The notes below the pieces were generated by a model. The model saw only the letters and a program-made list of their open reading frames with translations. It searched no databases and was not told the DNA's origin. Source: an uncultured Candidatus Actinomarina sp. (GTDB lineage Bacteria > Actinomycetota > Acidimicrobiia > Actinomarinales > Actinomarinaceae). Taken from it: a stretch of 60,606 bases of DNA. Position numbers and translations under genes: made by a program. How positions within the stretch are numbered: position 1 is the stretch's first letter; each line of letters starts with the position of its first letter. This document shows positions 52,216 through 60,606 of the stretch, piece by piece. The stretch covers positions 1-60,606 of the forward strand of contig CACJIM010000007.1 of the NCBI GenBank assembly GCA_902593475.1, in the 5' to 3' direction.

Positions 52216-53030
52216 ATTTCTATATCAATGTTGTCTATCAGCCTTACATTTTCAACATAAGCTGCAGTTAATAACTTTAATTTCTTTGAGTATTTATTTG
52301 GATAATTAAAATTTTCTTCATCCACTATTTCAAGATAGTCCAAATCTATTTCATTTTGATTAAGTGAATTAATACCTAGTTCAACAGATTCTTCAAAACT
52401 TTTACCTAAATTTATTTCTTTAGACACTTTTTGTAAAGATTTAAAAATATTTGCTGCAATTAATTTAGCATCATGTGATAAATGCTTATTTCGGCTACTC
52501 AAAGCAAGGCCATTTATATCTCGAAATATTTCGCCTTCTATTATTTCAATATTTAAATCAAGCCGACTAACCATGTCCTTAATTAAAAATAATTGTTGCG
52601 CATCTTTTTTCCCGAACACAGCATGGCTAGGCTTTATTAAATCAAACAGTCTATTTACAACAGTTAAAACTCCCTCGAAATGGCCAGGCCTTGAAGCTCC
52701 CTCAAGAATAGATCCAACTTTACTAGGAACAATAGAAGGGACTCCTTCACTAGGGTAAATGTAGCTATCCTGAGGGAGAAAAATAAAATCAACACCCCTA
52801 CTTTTCAAAAATTGAATATCTTGTTCATGCTCGATAGGATAATTTTTGAAATCGTCATCATTATTGAATTGTCTTCTATTAAGAAATATGGATACCAAAG
52901 TTTTTAAATTTGTTTCTTTTCCAATATCTACAAGTGACAGGTGGCCTTCATGTATTGCTCCCATTGTGGGAATAAAACATATGTTTTCAGACAGGATGTC
53001 ATCGTTAATTGTATTTATCACTTTTGTCAT
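52212..53030 (-). CDS. panC: Pantothenate synthetase
   Basis: It joins pantoate and beta-alanine using ATP; 272 residues. The HxGH motif is HEGH (27-30) in FIPTMGAIHEGHLSLV. Further motifs are FGKKDAQQL, FRDINGLALSSRN and a C-terminal clamp domain. panB and panD are not in the window. It is co-directional with coaX and folK. Confidence 0.95.
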   Translation of the reverse strand: MTKVINTINDDILSENICFIPTMGAIHEGHLSLVDIGKETNLKTLVSIFLNRRQFNNDDDFKNYPIEHEQDIQFLKSRGVDFIFLPQDSYIYPSEGVPSIVPSKVGSILEGASRPGHFEGVLTVVNRLFDLIKPSHAVFGKKDAQQLFLIKDMVSRLDLNIEIIEGEIFRDINGLALSSRNKHLSHDAKLIAANIFKSLQKVSKEINLGKSFEESVELGINSLNQNEIDLDYLEIVDEENFNYPNKYSKKLKLLTAAYVENVRLIDNIDIEI

Positions 53031-53057
53031 TATCGTGCCCTAAAATGGTGCCCGTAC

Positions 53058-53531
53058 TTAAGTTTTAATTTTACCAATATTAGTTATTTTTTGATCAAAA
53101 ATTTTAAAACTAGATTTATCTAAAGGCTTATTTAAAACCTCATATAAAGGTTCGACAACAAAAAGTCTATTTTGCCAATCATAATGAGGGATAATCAAAT
53201 CTTCTTCCTCAATTTCTTCACCTTTAAAAAATATAATATCTATATCTATCAACCTTGGTCCGTATCTAAAATTTTTCTTTCGCCCCATTTGAGTTTCTAT
53301 TTCCTTAATTTTTATTAGTAAATTTCTAGCTGTTCCTTGGTATTCAATTTCAATAACAATGTTGAAAAAATCATCTTGTTCTTTGTAAAGTAGTGGTTCT
53401 GTTTTGTAGACTGATGAGATTTTAATAATCTTGGCAAAATTAGAAATTAGCCTTACTCCATCAATTAAATTACTTTCTTTATCACCAATATTTGAGCCCA
53501 ATGAGAGAAATATACTATTTGAATTCTTCAC
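53058..53531 (-). CDS. folK: Dihydropterin pyrophosphokinase (HPPK)
   Basis: A 157-residue pyrophosphokinase of folate synthesis. It has the N-terminal LSLGSNIGDKESNL, the pterin-site VYKTEPLLYKEQDDFFN, and the magnesium/ATP motif YGPRLIDIDIIFF (about 90-102), all well conserved. It starts at a GTG that overlaps folB by 17 bases, a likely case of coupled translation. Confidence 0.93.
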   Translation of the reverse strand: MKNSNSIFLSLGSNIGDKESNLIDGVRLISNFAKIIKISSVYKTEPLLYKEQDDFFNIVIEIEYQGTARNLLIKIKEIETQMGRKKNFRYGPRLIDIDIIFFKGEEIEEEDLIIPHYDWQNRLFVVEPLYEVLNKPLDKSSFKIFDQKITNIGKIKT

Positions 53532-53883
53532 GATAAGAAACCGAAATGCCCTCTGTTCTATCTTTTAAAATTGTATCTGGTTTATGAACTGTGACCTTGA
53601 TTTCTCGAAACATAGATTCATTTTTTGCGTATTTCAATACAATTTGTTCAGAAATTTGTTTTGCCAGAGTTTCAATTAAATCATAGCTTTCTGTGTTTAC
53701 GAATTTTATAACTAAATTAACAATTTCCTCATAATTAAGTGTTTTGTTAATATCGTCTACAGAAAAATCAGAAATATTGATATGAACATCTACCAAAAAT
53801 TCTTGATCGTTTTGTTTTTCGTGATCATAAATTCCATGTTTTCCAAAGCACTTTATTTTAGAAATATTTATGTCGAATGACAT
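53515..53883 (-). CDS. folB: Dihydroneopterin aldolase
   Basis: A 122-residue enzyme of folate synthesis that cleaves dihydroneopterin. The family motif reads FGKHGIYDHEKQNDQEFLVDV (residues 13-33), with a glutamate in the active-site loop, followed by SYDLIETLAKQI and a catalytic lysine in VTVHKP. Overlaps folK; three bases from the pseudophosphatase-like gene. Confidence 0.93.
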   Translation of the reverse strand: MSFDINISKIKCFGKHGIYDHEKQNDQEFLVDVHINISDFSVDDINKTLNYEEIVNLVIKFVNTESYDLIETLAKQISEQIVLKYAKNESMFREIKVTVHKPDTILKDRTEGISVSYREEFK

Positions 53884-53886
53884 TAT

Positions 53887-54357
53887 TTATATAGTGGGAA
53901 TAAGAGCTATAGCTTTTGGTGAAAGTGGTTTTTCTAATATTTTTTCAAGTATGGTTCTTGCCAAAATAGGATCGTCCAAAAGTTTGGAGTAAATTAAATA
54001 ACCAGCAAGAATTCCCGGAACTTGTTCATCTAATAATTCTCGATGTATTAGAAGCTTTCGATCCTTGTCTGATAATGCTTCTTTGATTGCATCAAAAATA
54101 ACATTTAGAGACTCTTTTGGAATATCATCACTTAACGGATAGTGATAAGTTCTAAAACCTACTTCTTGATAGTTTTTAAGATTAAAGTCTGAATCAAGTA
54201 GAGAGAAGATAGCATTAATGCCCTGTCCTTTTAGCCACTGAATTTCTTCTTCCCTCCTTATTTTACGAGGAGTAAGGCCACCGCCACCAATACATTCGGA
54301 AACAGCTAGTTTTCCTTCAATAATCCAATGAAAATCATTGGGTTTTAAACCAGCCAT
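53887..54357 (-). CDS. Dual-specificity phosphatase-like protein, active site absent
   Basis: The 156-residue product resembles the dual-specificity phosphatase fold: RREEEIQWLKGQGINAIFSLLDSDFN (about 34-59), YHYPLSDDIPKESL, then a strand and helix that should hold HCxxGxxR. Here the strand reads LLIHRELLDEQVPG (about 102-115), with neither the nucleophilic cysteine nor the arginine. Related genes sit in actinobacterial folate operons by my recollection. It is probably a pseudoenzyme that binds rather than hydrolyses. Between folP and folB on one strand. Confidence 0.65.
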   Translation of the reverse strand: MAGLKPNDFHWIIEGKLAVSECIGGGGLTPRKIRREEEIQWLKGQGINAIFSLLDSDFNLKNYQEVGFRTYHYPLSDDIPKESLNVIFDAIKEALSDKDRKLLIHRELLDEQVPGILAGYLIYSKLLDDPILARTILEKILEKPLSPKAIALIPTI

Positions 54358-54394
54358 TGTAACCTCCGTAAATTATATTAGCTTAAATGTAAAA

Positions 54395-55138
54395 CTAAGA
54401 AGCTATGTGTAGCCTAACCAAAGAAACGCCAGAGTTTATACAGTGGTCATAAAGTTCTTCATCTGTCATCTCTAAATTTTGAGCAAATTTTTTCTTCGAA
54501 TAACCCACAACTAATGGAAATCCAAAGGAAAAATAATCTAGATTTTCAAATAATTTTTGAGAGTCCTCCATTGATTTACCAAAGCCTAATCCTGGATCAA
54601 TAGAAATTCTGTTTTTATCAACTCCATGAGAAATTAAATTTTCTATTTTTTCTTCTAAATGATCTCTTACTTCTTTTACAACATCTTTGTAATTCATCTT
54701 TTCTTGAATATCAGATGAATTTGGGTGCCTATGTACAAGAATAATCTTTGGAGCTTTTTCAATAATTAATTGAATCATTTTTAAATCATTGAAACCACTT
54801 ACATCGTTAACAATTTCAAAATTATTTTCTAAAGCATGTCTGGCAATCTCATAATTCATCGTATCTACAGATAATTTAAACTTTCCAAAATAATTAGAAA
54901 TAAAAAAATTAAGTCTTTTTAATTCTTGTTCATAACTAACTTCTTTAAAGCCGGGTTTAGTTGAAACTCCACCAACATCAAGAATTTTTATTTTCTTTTC
55001 TTCTGCTGTTTTTAATAGAAAACCCAATCTCTCTTTGTTTTCAAAAACACCGTCACCAGTAAATGAATCCGTTGTTGAATTAATAATTCCAATTACTTTT
55101 TGGTTAACTGAATTTAAAAGATTATTCCAATCCGTCAA
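54395..55138 (-). CDS. folP: Dihydropteroate synthase, divergent
   Basis: It condenses a pterin with 4-aminobenzoate. The TIM-barrel order is visible: GIINSTTDSFTGDGVF (17-32), DVGGVSTKPG (54-63), VDTMN, NDVSGFND, DPGLGFGK (about 187-194), YSKKKF and RLHIAS at the C-terminus. Usual residues are changed: GGESTRPG is GGVSTKPG, and SRKS-like is SKKK. The end is short; the 247-residue product stops soon after the RxH motif. It overlaps nothing and lies two bases downstream of folE. Function is probable but not certain. Confidence 0.82.
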   Translation of the reverse strand: MTDWNNLLNSVNQKVIGIINSTTDSFTGDGVFENKERLGFLLKTAEEKKIKILDVGGVSTKPGFKEVSYEQELKRLNFFISNYFGKFKLSVDTMNYEIARHALENNFEIVNDVSGFNDLKMIQLIIEKAPKIILVHRHPNSSDIQEKMNYKDVVKEVRDHLEEKIENLISHGVDKNRISIDPGLGFGKSMEDSQKLFENLDYFSFGFPLVVGYSKKKFAQNLEMTDEELYDHCINSGVSLVRLHIAS

Positions 55139-55140
55139 TT

Positions 55141-55701
55141 TTAAGAAAAGTTTAAAAGTGCTTCGTTTCTTAAAGAAAAGTCTAATTCATATACACCCGT
55201 TGAGTATGTAGTTATGACCTCTTCTGATGAATTTTGTGAATTCAATAAATCAGAGCAAAGATGTTTTGCAGACATTTTAACAAACACTCCATCGGCATCT
55301 AAAGTTTCGTGTATGAACGAGGCAATTTTTTCAGTTAACTTTTCCTGTAATGTTAAGTCGTTTGAAAAATGCCCTACAAGATCACTAAATTTTGAAATTC
55401 CCAATATCTTTTTCTTTGGGAAAACAGCAATACTTGCTGAGCCATGAAAAGGCATCATATGATGTTCACATAAGCTAATGTATGAAATTCCATTTATATA
55501 AATGGGTTGATTGTGTGTAACTTCTTTTAGTGATTCAAAAATAAGTGTTTCATCACCTTTATTAGATAATTTTTTTTGAACTTGGTCTAAAAACTTAATT
55601 GATAAATTTTTTATTTCTTCATCACTCTTATCAGTTATTTCTTTCAATAAGAAAAATAAAGATTCCTGTGCCTGGATTAGGTTAGTTTGAACTTCGCTCA
55701 T
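55141..55701 (-). CDS. folE: GTP cyclohydrolase I, missing phosphate-binding arginines
   Basis: The first step of folate synthesis from GTP; 186 residues. Zinc ligands are kept (Cys78, His81 in LCEHHMMPF; Cys149 in KHLCS), as are Gln119/Glu120 for guanine binding and Lys104. The E. coli residues Arg139 and Arg185, which hold the triphosphate, correspond by alignment to Asp107 and Leu153 here, and the RGV-type motif is lost. Placement between ftsH and folP is standard, but the altered site suggests weaker or different activity. The start codon shares one base with the ftsH stop. Confidence 0.85.
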   Translation of the reverse strand: MSEVQTNLIQAQESLFFLLKEITDKSDEEIKNLSIKFLDQVQKKLSNKGDETLIFESLKEVTHNQPIYINGISYISLCEHHMMPFHGSASIAVFPKKKILGISKFSDLVGHFSNDLTLQEKLTEKIASFIHETLDADGVFVKMSAKHLCSDLLNSQNSSEEVITTYSTGVYELDFSLRNEALLNFS

Positions 55702-57566
55702 CAGGCAAGCCTTAAGCTTTTACCAGTACCCTGAATTTTTACTTTTTTAATAGCTTTAAATACTTCGGCTACTTCATCTTTATTAATAGTCTCTTTCTCC
55801 ATTAATAAATTAACCATTGCATCCATTTGTTTTTTAAACTTCTTTAATATTTTTCCAGCAATTATGTGAGCGTCATTCAATAAATTTCTTACCTCGTCAT
55901 CTATAGATGAAGCGACTTCGTCAGAATAGTCTTGTTGTCTTCCATAGTCTCGACCAAGGAATACTTCATTTGAACCTTTGCCATAAAGCATTGGTCCAAG
56001 CTTTTCACTCATACCAAATTCCATCACCATTCTTCTTGCAATATCTGTTGCTTTTTCAATATCGTTTGATGCCCCTGTAGTTGGGTCTGCAAATATTAAC
56101 TCCTCTGCAACTCTGCCTCCCATAAGCATTGCGAGTCTATCTTTTAATTCAGCCTTAGATGAAAGATACTTTTCACTATCGGGCAATGCCTGAGTATAGC
56201 CAAGCGCTCTTCCCCTAGGGATAATGGTAACTTTGTGAATTGGGTCTGCATTTGGAAGTGCCCAGCCTACTAAAGCATGGCCAGTTTCATGATAAGCAAT
56301 AATTAACTTTTCCTCTTCTGTCATTACTTGACTTTTCTTTTCAGGACCAGCCATAACTCTATCGATTGAGTTCTCGATATCGGCAATACCTATCGTTTTT
56401 TTATTTTTTCTTGCAGCAAGTAGTGCTGCTTCGTTTAATAAATTGGCAAGATCAGCACCGGTAAATCCTGGTGTTTGTTTAGCCAAAGTTTCAAAGTTAA
56501 CATTTTTTGCTAATGGTTTATCTTTAGCGTGAACTTTTAGAATCTGAGTTCTTCCTGCTAAATCGGGCCTGCCAACGATTACCTGTCGATCAAATCTTCC
56601 CGGCCTTAATAGAGCAGGATCGAGAACGTCTGGCCTGTTTGTTGCTGCCATAAGTATTACACCTTGGTTAGCTTCAAAACCATCCATTTCAACAAGTAAT
56701 TGATTTAGAGTTTGTTCTCTCTCGTCGTGTCCACCACCAAGACCAGCACCCCTCATTCTTCCAACTGCATCAATTTCATCAATAAATATGATTGCTGGAG
56801 ATGATTCTTTGGCTTTTTTAAATAAATCTCTTACCCTGCTGGCTCCAACCCCTACAAACATCTCAACAAAGTCAGATCCTGAAATGCTAAAAAATGGAAC
56901 ACCAGCTTCCCCAGCAACTGCTTTTGCAAGAAGGGTTTTCCCTGTTCCTGGAGGTCCTACAAGTAAAACTCCTTTAGGAATTTTTGCACCAAGTTTGTTA
57001 AATTTTTCTGGAGATTTCAAAAACTCTTTTATCTCTTCTAGCTCTTCTTTAGCTTCTTCAACACCTGCTACATCCTGAAACGTAACTTTTGGTGCTTCTT
57101 CGTCGAGCTCTTTTGCTTTTGATTTACCAAATTGCATGATCTGATTTCCATTTGATCTAACTTGAGAAAACATATAGAACATAAATGCTGCAAGAAATAG
57201 CCAAGGTAAAAATGCAAATACATAATCTTGAAACCCTGCAGGCTCTGTATCAGTATTTAAGACTATATCTTGATCAACTAAGAGTTGAAATACTTCTCCT
57301 TCAAAACCCTCTGGATATTCTGTTTGATATACGGTTTCATCATTTGCTATTTTAAATTCGACCATATTTGATTGTTCTTTTATTGTGGCTTCTATTACAG
57401 AGCCGGCGATAATTTCATTTTTAAACGCAGTAAAAGATTTGCTTTCAGGTGCGTTAACCGTAGAGTTGTACTGCTGGACGCCAAGAAAGATAAGTAGTCC
57501 TAAAGCAAAGTACATAAAAAATGACTTATTGTTATTTTTTTTATTCATTTCTTTTTTCTTATCCAT
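55701..57566 (-). CDS. ftsH: ATP-dependent membrane protease FtsH
   Basis: A 621-residue AAA+ protease anchored by two helices (about 14-31 and 112-134) with a small extracytoplasmic domain between them. Walker [10 protein letters not shown] (about 204), Walker [13 protein letters not shown], the second region of homology and the zinc motif HETGH (about 425) are intact, so it is active by sequence. It degrades misfolded membrane and regulatory proteins. Between hpt and folE in the standard actinobacterial order. Confidence 0.98.
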   Translation of the reverse strand: MDKKKEMNKKNNNKSFFMYFALGLLIFLGVQQYNSTVNAPESKSFTAFKNEIIAGSVIEATIKEQSNMVEFKIANDETVYQTEYPEGFEGEVFQLLVDQDIVLNTDTEPAGFQDYVFAFLPWLFLAAFMFYMFSQVRSNGNQIMQFGKSKAKELDEEAPKVTFQDVAGVEEAKEELEEIKEFLKSPEKFNKLGAKIPKGVLLVGPPGTGKTLLAKAVAGEAGVPFFSISGSDFVEMFVGVGASRVRDLFKKAKESSPAIIFIDEIDAVGRMRGAGLGGGHDEREQTLNQLLVEMDGFEANQGVILMAATNRPDVLDPALLRPGRFDRQVIVGRPDLAGRTQILKVHAKDKPLAKNVNFETLAKQTPGFTGADLANLLNEAALLAARKNKKTIGIADIENSIDRVMAGPEKKSQVMTEEEKLIIAYHETGHALVGWALPNADPIHKVTIIPRGRALGYTQALPDSEKYLSSKAELKDRLAMLMGGRVAEELIFADPTTGASNDIEKATDIARRMVMEFGMSEKLGPMLYGKGSNEVFLGRDYGRQQDYSDEVASSIDDEVRNLLNDAHIIAGKILKKFKKQMDAMVNLLMEKETINKDEVAEVFKAIKKVKIQGTGKSLRLA

Positions 57567-57610
57567 CTTATTTAATTTAATACTCTTGGGTTTAAAAGCA
57601 ATACTGACAT

Positions 57611-58123
57611 TTAAGAGAGAAGGGCTAAATAAGGCAATTCTCTATATTTTCCGTTGTAGTCTAGACCATAACCAACTACAAATTCAGGGCCAATTTCAAA
57701 TCCACTGTAATCGATTTCAATTGGGTCTTTTGAAACTCCTTTTTTAACAAACATGCTAAAAATTTCAATACTTTTTGGATTTCTAGATTCAAGTAATTTT
57801 TTTAAGCTTGAGAGGGTTAATCCTGTGTCATAGATGTCTTCGACTATCAAAATATTTTTATTTGAAATGTCATACTCCAAATCTTTAATAATTTTAATTT
57901 GTCCAGATGATTCAGATCCGTAATAAGATTTAATACTCATAAAGTCAAAGGTAACATCAATCTGAAGTTGCTTAGCAAGGTCGCTTACAACTATAAAAGC
58001 TCCTTTCAGAATGCCAATAACTACAAGTTCTTCGTCTTTATACTTACTATTTATTGTTTCTGCAATTTCCGAAATTTTATTTTCTATTTCTTCTTTTGAT
58101 ATTAAAGTTTTAGAAATTTTCAA
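57611..58123 (-). CDS. hpt: Hypoxanthine phosphoribosyltransferase
   Basis: It converts hypoxanthine (and probably guanine) to nucleotides with PRPP; 170 residues. The PRPP motif is [11 protein letters not shown] (about 91-101), and the purine hood motif lies near [18 protein letters not shown]. The TTG start at 58123, preceded by AAAGG and overlapping tilS by 14 bases, gives a normal-length N-terminus; an upstream in-frame ATG at 58147 is an alternative. It is the natural sink for bases freed by the nucleoside hydrolase and adenosine deaminase at 38-46 kb. Confidence 0.93.
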   Translation of the reverse strand: MKISKTLISKEEIENKISEIAETINSKYKDEELVVIGILKGAFIVVSDLAKQLQIDVTFDFMSIKSYYGSESSGQIKIIKDLEYDISNKNILIVEDIYDTGLTLSSLKKLLESRNPKSIEIFSMFVKKGVSKDPIEIDYSGFEIGPEFVVGYGLDYNGKYRELPYLALLS

Positions 58124-59375
58124 TACTAACCTTTTCTGTAGAAGCACTTATTATAAATTTATCTTTCTGTGTTTCCAACCAGTTTCCCTCACTAGATTTT
58201 CTTATTCCTGGTATCCATAGAATAGTATCTTTCAGTTTAAGAACTGGCCAGACCTCTCTAAGTGACTTATTTACCCCATATGAACGAAATATTTCAGCAG
58301 CTTTTTGGTTATGACTACCTGTTTTAAACAAATCTCCATCAGAAATTTCACTAAAGTAAATTTCATTTTCTAGGTATTTTGGCAATGATATAGACCAATT
58401 ATTTAAAGAGTCGATAGAATCGTATTTTTCGAAATTAAAATAACCTTTTGGTTCTAGCAAATCTGCACTACCTGTCCATTTCTCTTTATTGACAAAGATA
58501 AGAAGCCCGCTTTGACTTGAAACTTCCCAATTTTCAAAAAAACTTTTCCTAATATTTTTTTCAATGACAGAAAATATTTTTTTGATATCGGAATTCTGTA
58601 ATCCGCTTTGTCCAATATATTGAGATATTGTTGACAGCAAATAATAAGAGGCTGAGTTGTCCATATTAATCAGTGAAATTGGAACTTCTACATATCCTTT
58701 TGCACTTTTAATATACGAAATTAGGTTTTTATCATTTTTTGTAAGTTCATCTATTTCGTAAATTAAACCTTGTATTTTGCTATTTAAATCTCCTTTGAAA
58801 TTCTTTTCAATGCTCGGAATAATTTCATTCCTTAACCAGTTCCGTAAAATTGAATTGTCTTTGTTTGTAGAGTCTTCTAAAAAATTTATTTTTTTATCCT
58901 GAGCATATTTAATGATTGAAGACTTTTTAATATCAATTAGTGGTCTTAATATACCTTTTATCTCTTGCTTTATAGAAAGTAGACCTTTGAGTCTTGTCCC
59001 TCTGAACAGATTTATCATAAAAGTTTCTACTCTATCATCACTATGATGTCCAAGAAGAAGAATTTCATCTTTTTGCATGTTATTAAACAATGCTTCGTAC
59101 CTTGCATCTCTCATTTTTGTTTCTGACGAATCAGAATCTAACTGAGTATCTACATTCAAATGATCTATACCTAAATCTTTAGCAAAACTCTCAGCTGATT
59201 TTTGAAGTTTGTCTGAATCTTTTTGATTGTGGTTAACAAAAACACTCCTGACATTTGATGTATAAGAATGCACTATATGCAGCAGTACTGAGCTGTCAAC
59301 GCCCCCGCTTAATGCAACAACATAGTTTTGAGTTGGATTAAGTAGATTTGTAATTTTATTTTCAATTTCAGTCAT
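58110..59375 (-). CDS. tilS: tRNA(Ile)-lysidine synthetase
   Basis: It changes the wobble cytidine of tRNA-Ile (CAU) to lysidine; essential. The PP-loop SGGVDS is at residues 23-28, followed by LLGHHSDDRVETFMINLFRGTRLKGL (about 109-134), the TilS-specific motif. The long C-terminal extension (421 residues in all) resembles TilS with TilS-C. First of the tilS-hpt-ftsH series; 15 bases downstream of the small membrane protein gene. Confidence 0.95.
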   Translation of the reverse strand: MTEIENKITNLLNPTQNYVVALSGGVDSSVLLHIVHSYTSNVRSVFVNHNQKDSDKLQKSAESFAKDLGIDHLNVDTQLDSDSSETKMRDARYEALFNNMQKDEILLLGHHSDDRVETFMINLFRGTRLKGLLSIKQEIKGILRPLIDIKKSSIIKYAQDKKINFLEDSTNKDNSILRNWLRNEIIPSIEKNFKGDLNSKIQGLIYEIDELTKNDKNLISYIKSAKGYVEVPISLINMDNSASYYLLSTISQYIGQSGLQNSDIKKIFSVIEKNIRKSFFENWEVSSQSGLLIFVNKEKWTGSADLLEPKGYFNFEKYDSIDSLNNWSISLPKYLENEIYFSEISDGDLFKTGSHNQKAAEIFRSYGVNKSLREVWPVLKLKDTILWIPGIRKSSEGNWLETQKDKFIISASTEKVSIENF

Positions 59376-59390
59376 TACAAGAAGACTAAT

Positions 59391-59684
59391 TTATTTTTCT
59401 ATAACTTTGTATCTTTTTCTTGTTACTTGTCTGAAGTACTGGATGACATTACCAAGAATCACCAGAGTAGCTATCGCAACAGTAGTTGGAATTAAAAACC
59501 TGTAAGTCCAAGCTACATCCTCTATCTGCTCTGGTGGTTCCTCAATAACTATTGCAGGTACTGGTAAGTTCTCATCCATTGTTCCCTGTTGGGTTTCATT
59601 TTCCTCAACATGATCATCAGCTAATGCAGACATTGCTGGTGTCATGACTAAAAACAAACCGAGTACAAATGCAAACTTTTTCAC
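59391..59684 (-). CDS. Small exported membrane protein, 97 aa, unknown
   Basis: The product has a signal peptide (MKKFAFVLGLFLVMTPAMSALA, cleavage after about residue 22), a short acidic, proline-containing stretch (about 23-58) and one C-terminal membrane helix (about 63-85) followed by a basic tail (RKRYKVIEK). This is the plan of a single-span envelope protein with a short external part. I recognise no family. It lies between the exonuclease and tilS genes on the same strand with short gaps. Confidence 0.65.
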   Translation of the reverse strand: MKKFAFVLGLFLVMTPAMSALADDHVEENETQQGTMDENLPVPAIVIEEPPEQIEDVAWTYRFLIPTTVAIATLVILGNVIQYFRQVTRKRYKVIEK

Positions 59685-59723
59685 ATTATGAGACTAGTAA
59701 AAGTTTAAAAAAATATAAAGATT

Positions 59724-60563
59724 TTAAAAATTAATATTAAGTTGATATTTTGTAGAAAATTTTTCTAATTCATCGGAGCTGAGTTTAGATAATGAATATT
59801 TTTCTATTTTCTTAGGTACTTTAACGTCCACTCTCAGAGTTGTAAGACTTTTAAATAGCTTAAGCAATTCATAGTTTTCGAAAATTGTGTTTGCATGCCT
59901 TTCTCCACTTCTTATATTGTTTTTCCAGATATTTAAATTTTGATAAATGTTTTCAATATTTTCATACTCTTGAAGTAGTGCTGATGCAGTCTTTTCACCA
60001 ATACCATTCATACCTGGAATGCCATCAGAAGAATCTCCAACAAGTGCCAGAAAATCTGGTATTTGATGAGGATGTACACCAAATTTCTTATAAACATCAT
60101 CTCCTGTTGTAAAAGATTTATACCTGGTGGAGTACATTGAAATATTTTTAACATTTAGACATTGCATTAGATCTTTATCTAATGATCCAATAATAATTTC
60201 TATATTTTCATTTTTAAATAATTCACATACAGACGCAATAGCGTCGTCTGCTTCATAATGGTCCATTGGTAATAAAGTAAGTCCAAGTAATTCTGTAACT
60301 TTTTCAGCCAAAGGGAATTGATCTAATATTTCTTTATCAATATTTTTACTAGATTTGTATTCGTTATAAATTTCATTTCTAAAAGATTCCACCTTTGAAT
60401 CGAATGCAACACCTATATATTCATATTTTTTTCTTAAGGATTGTAAGTGGTTTATGTATCCTTTTAATGCACCTACTTCTTTTCCCTGTTTTGTTTTCCT
60501 GCTTGGATAACCAAAATGTGCCCTGAATAGCTCGTAAGTACCATCAACTAGGTAGATTTCCAT
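59724..60563 (-). CDS. Stand-alone 5'-3' exonuclease (PolA N-domain/FEN-like)
   Basis: A 279-residue nuclease of the FEN superfamily, equal to the 5' nuclease domain of DNA polymerase I but without a polymerase domain. Metal-site acidic motifs are present: LVDGTYELFRA (5-15), MDHYEADDAIAS (about 98-109), GSLDKDLMQ, and the helix-hairpin-helix LVGDSSDGIPGMNGIGEKTA (about 172-191). It could process RNA primers or flaps. The gene starts at an ATG 43 bases from the window edge; those bases show nothing else. Confidence 0.93.
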   Translation of the reverse strand: MEIYLVDGTYELFRAHFGYPSRKTKQGKEVGALKGYINHLQSLRKKYEYIGVAFDSKVESFRNEIYNEYKSSKNIDKEILDQFPLAEKVTELLGLTLLPMDHYEADDAIASVCELFKNENIEIIIGSLDKDLMQCLNVKNISMYSTRYKSFTTGDDVYKKFGVHPHQIPDFLALVGDSSDGIPGMNGIGEKTASALLQEYENIENIYQNLNIWKNNIRSGERHANTIFENYELLKLFKSLTTLRVDVKVPKKIEKYSLSKLSSDELEKFSTKYQLNINF

Positions 60564-60606
60564 ATTTAAATTTTAATTTCGATTTATTTTCACTGCAAAA
60601 AGCAAA

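Noticed and set aside
1-60606. CRISPR arrays, insertion sequences, phage genes or toxin-antitoxin pairs
   Set aside because: I saw no regularly spaced direct repeats, transposases, integrases, phage structural genes or recognised defence genes in any frame. A search with profile models would be needed to exclude weak cases.

Overview
The window reads as a compact chromosomal segment of a small-genome, AT-rich actinobacterium. I judge it to be roughly one third G+C by eye and did not count it. The gene content and order are actinobacterial: a complete nuoA-N operon beside a geranylgeranyl-reductase-family gene and rex; the series disA-carD-ispF-cysS-rlmB-tRNA-Thr; and tilS-hpt-ftsH-folE-folP-folB-folK-panC-coaX-lysS with clpC nearby. 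Combined with the very low G+C, a marine Acidimicrobiia lineage such as the Actinomarinales is the best guess. No rRNA or other marker proves it. Genes overlap by a few bases or abut, and convergent pairs often share their last bases, which suggests genome streamlining.

Layout. Bases 3-1037 hold an open frame running in from outside the window. It joins a piece of an FbpA-type iron-binding protein to an N-terminally truncated ferrochelatase. A DtxR-like regulator that lacks most metal ligands follows, with two possible small genes between them. Bases 2041-7105 carry a DUF454 membrane protein, thymidine kinase, a quinone-oxidoreductase-like enzyme, small envelope proteins and a two-gene ABC exporter. 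Bases 7142-21522 are the 14-gene complex I operon, transcribed leftward and ending in a coupled 44-residue membrane ORF. A perfect 18-bp Rex operator sits just upstream of nuoA, and rex itself lies 1.4 kb away. Bases 23621-26200 hold a MATE transporter, an unknown protein and a CvpA-CAP fusion. Bases 26327-31974 hold a branched-chain amino acid type ABC system whose binding-protein gene faces its transporter genes across a bidirectional terminator.

Bases 31979-36317 hold tRNA-Thr, rlmB, cysS, ispF, carD and disA; the ispD usually found in this block is missing. Bases 36398-46398 combine a zinc-ribbon membrane protein and an M20 amidohydrolase with a nucleoside-scavenging island: nucleoside hydrolase, a BMP-type ABC transporter, a TRZ/ATZ-type amidohydrolase and adenosine deaminase. 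Bases 46417-60563 hold clpC, a polyprenyl diphosphate synthase, lysS, the pantothenate and folate genes, ftsH, hpt, tilS and a 5'-3' exonuclease.

The genes fit an aerobic heterotroph that respires through complex I and menaquinone, takes up amino acids and nucleosides, senses NADH through Rex and makes c-di-AMP. The most unusual points are the iron-protein/ferrochelatase chimera, an adenosine deaminase with no ordinary start codon, the small protein coupled to nuoN, the metal-blind DtxR homologue, and GTP cyclohydrolase and dihydropteroate synthase genes lacking conserved residues. I found no CRISPR array, insertion sequence, prophage or defence system.
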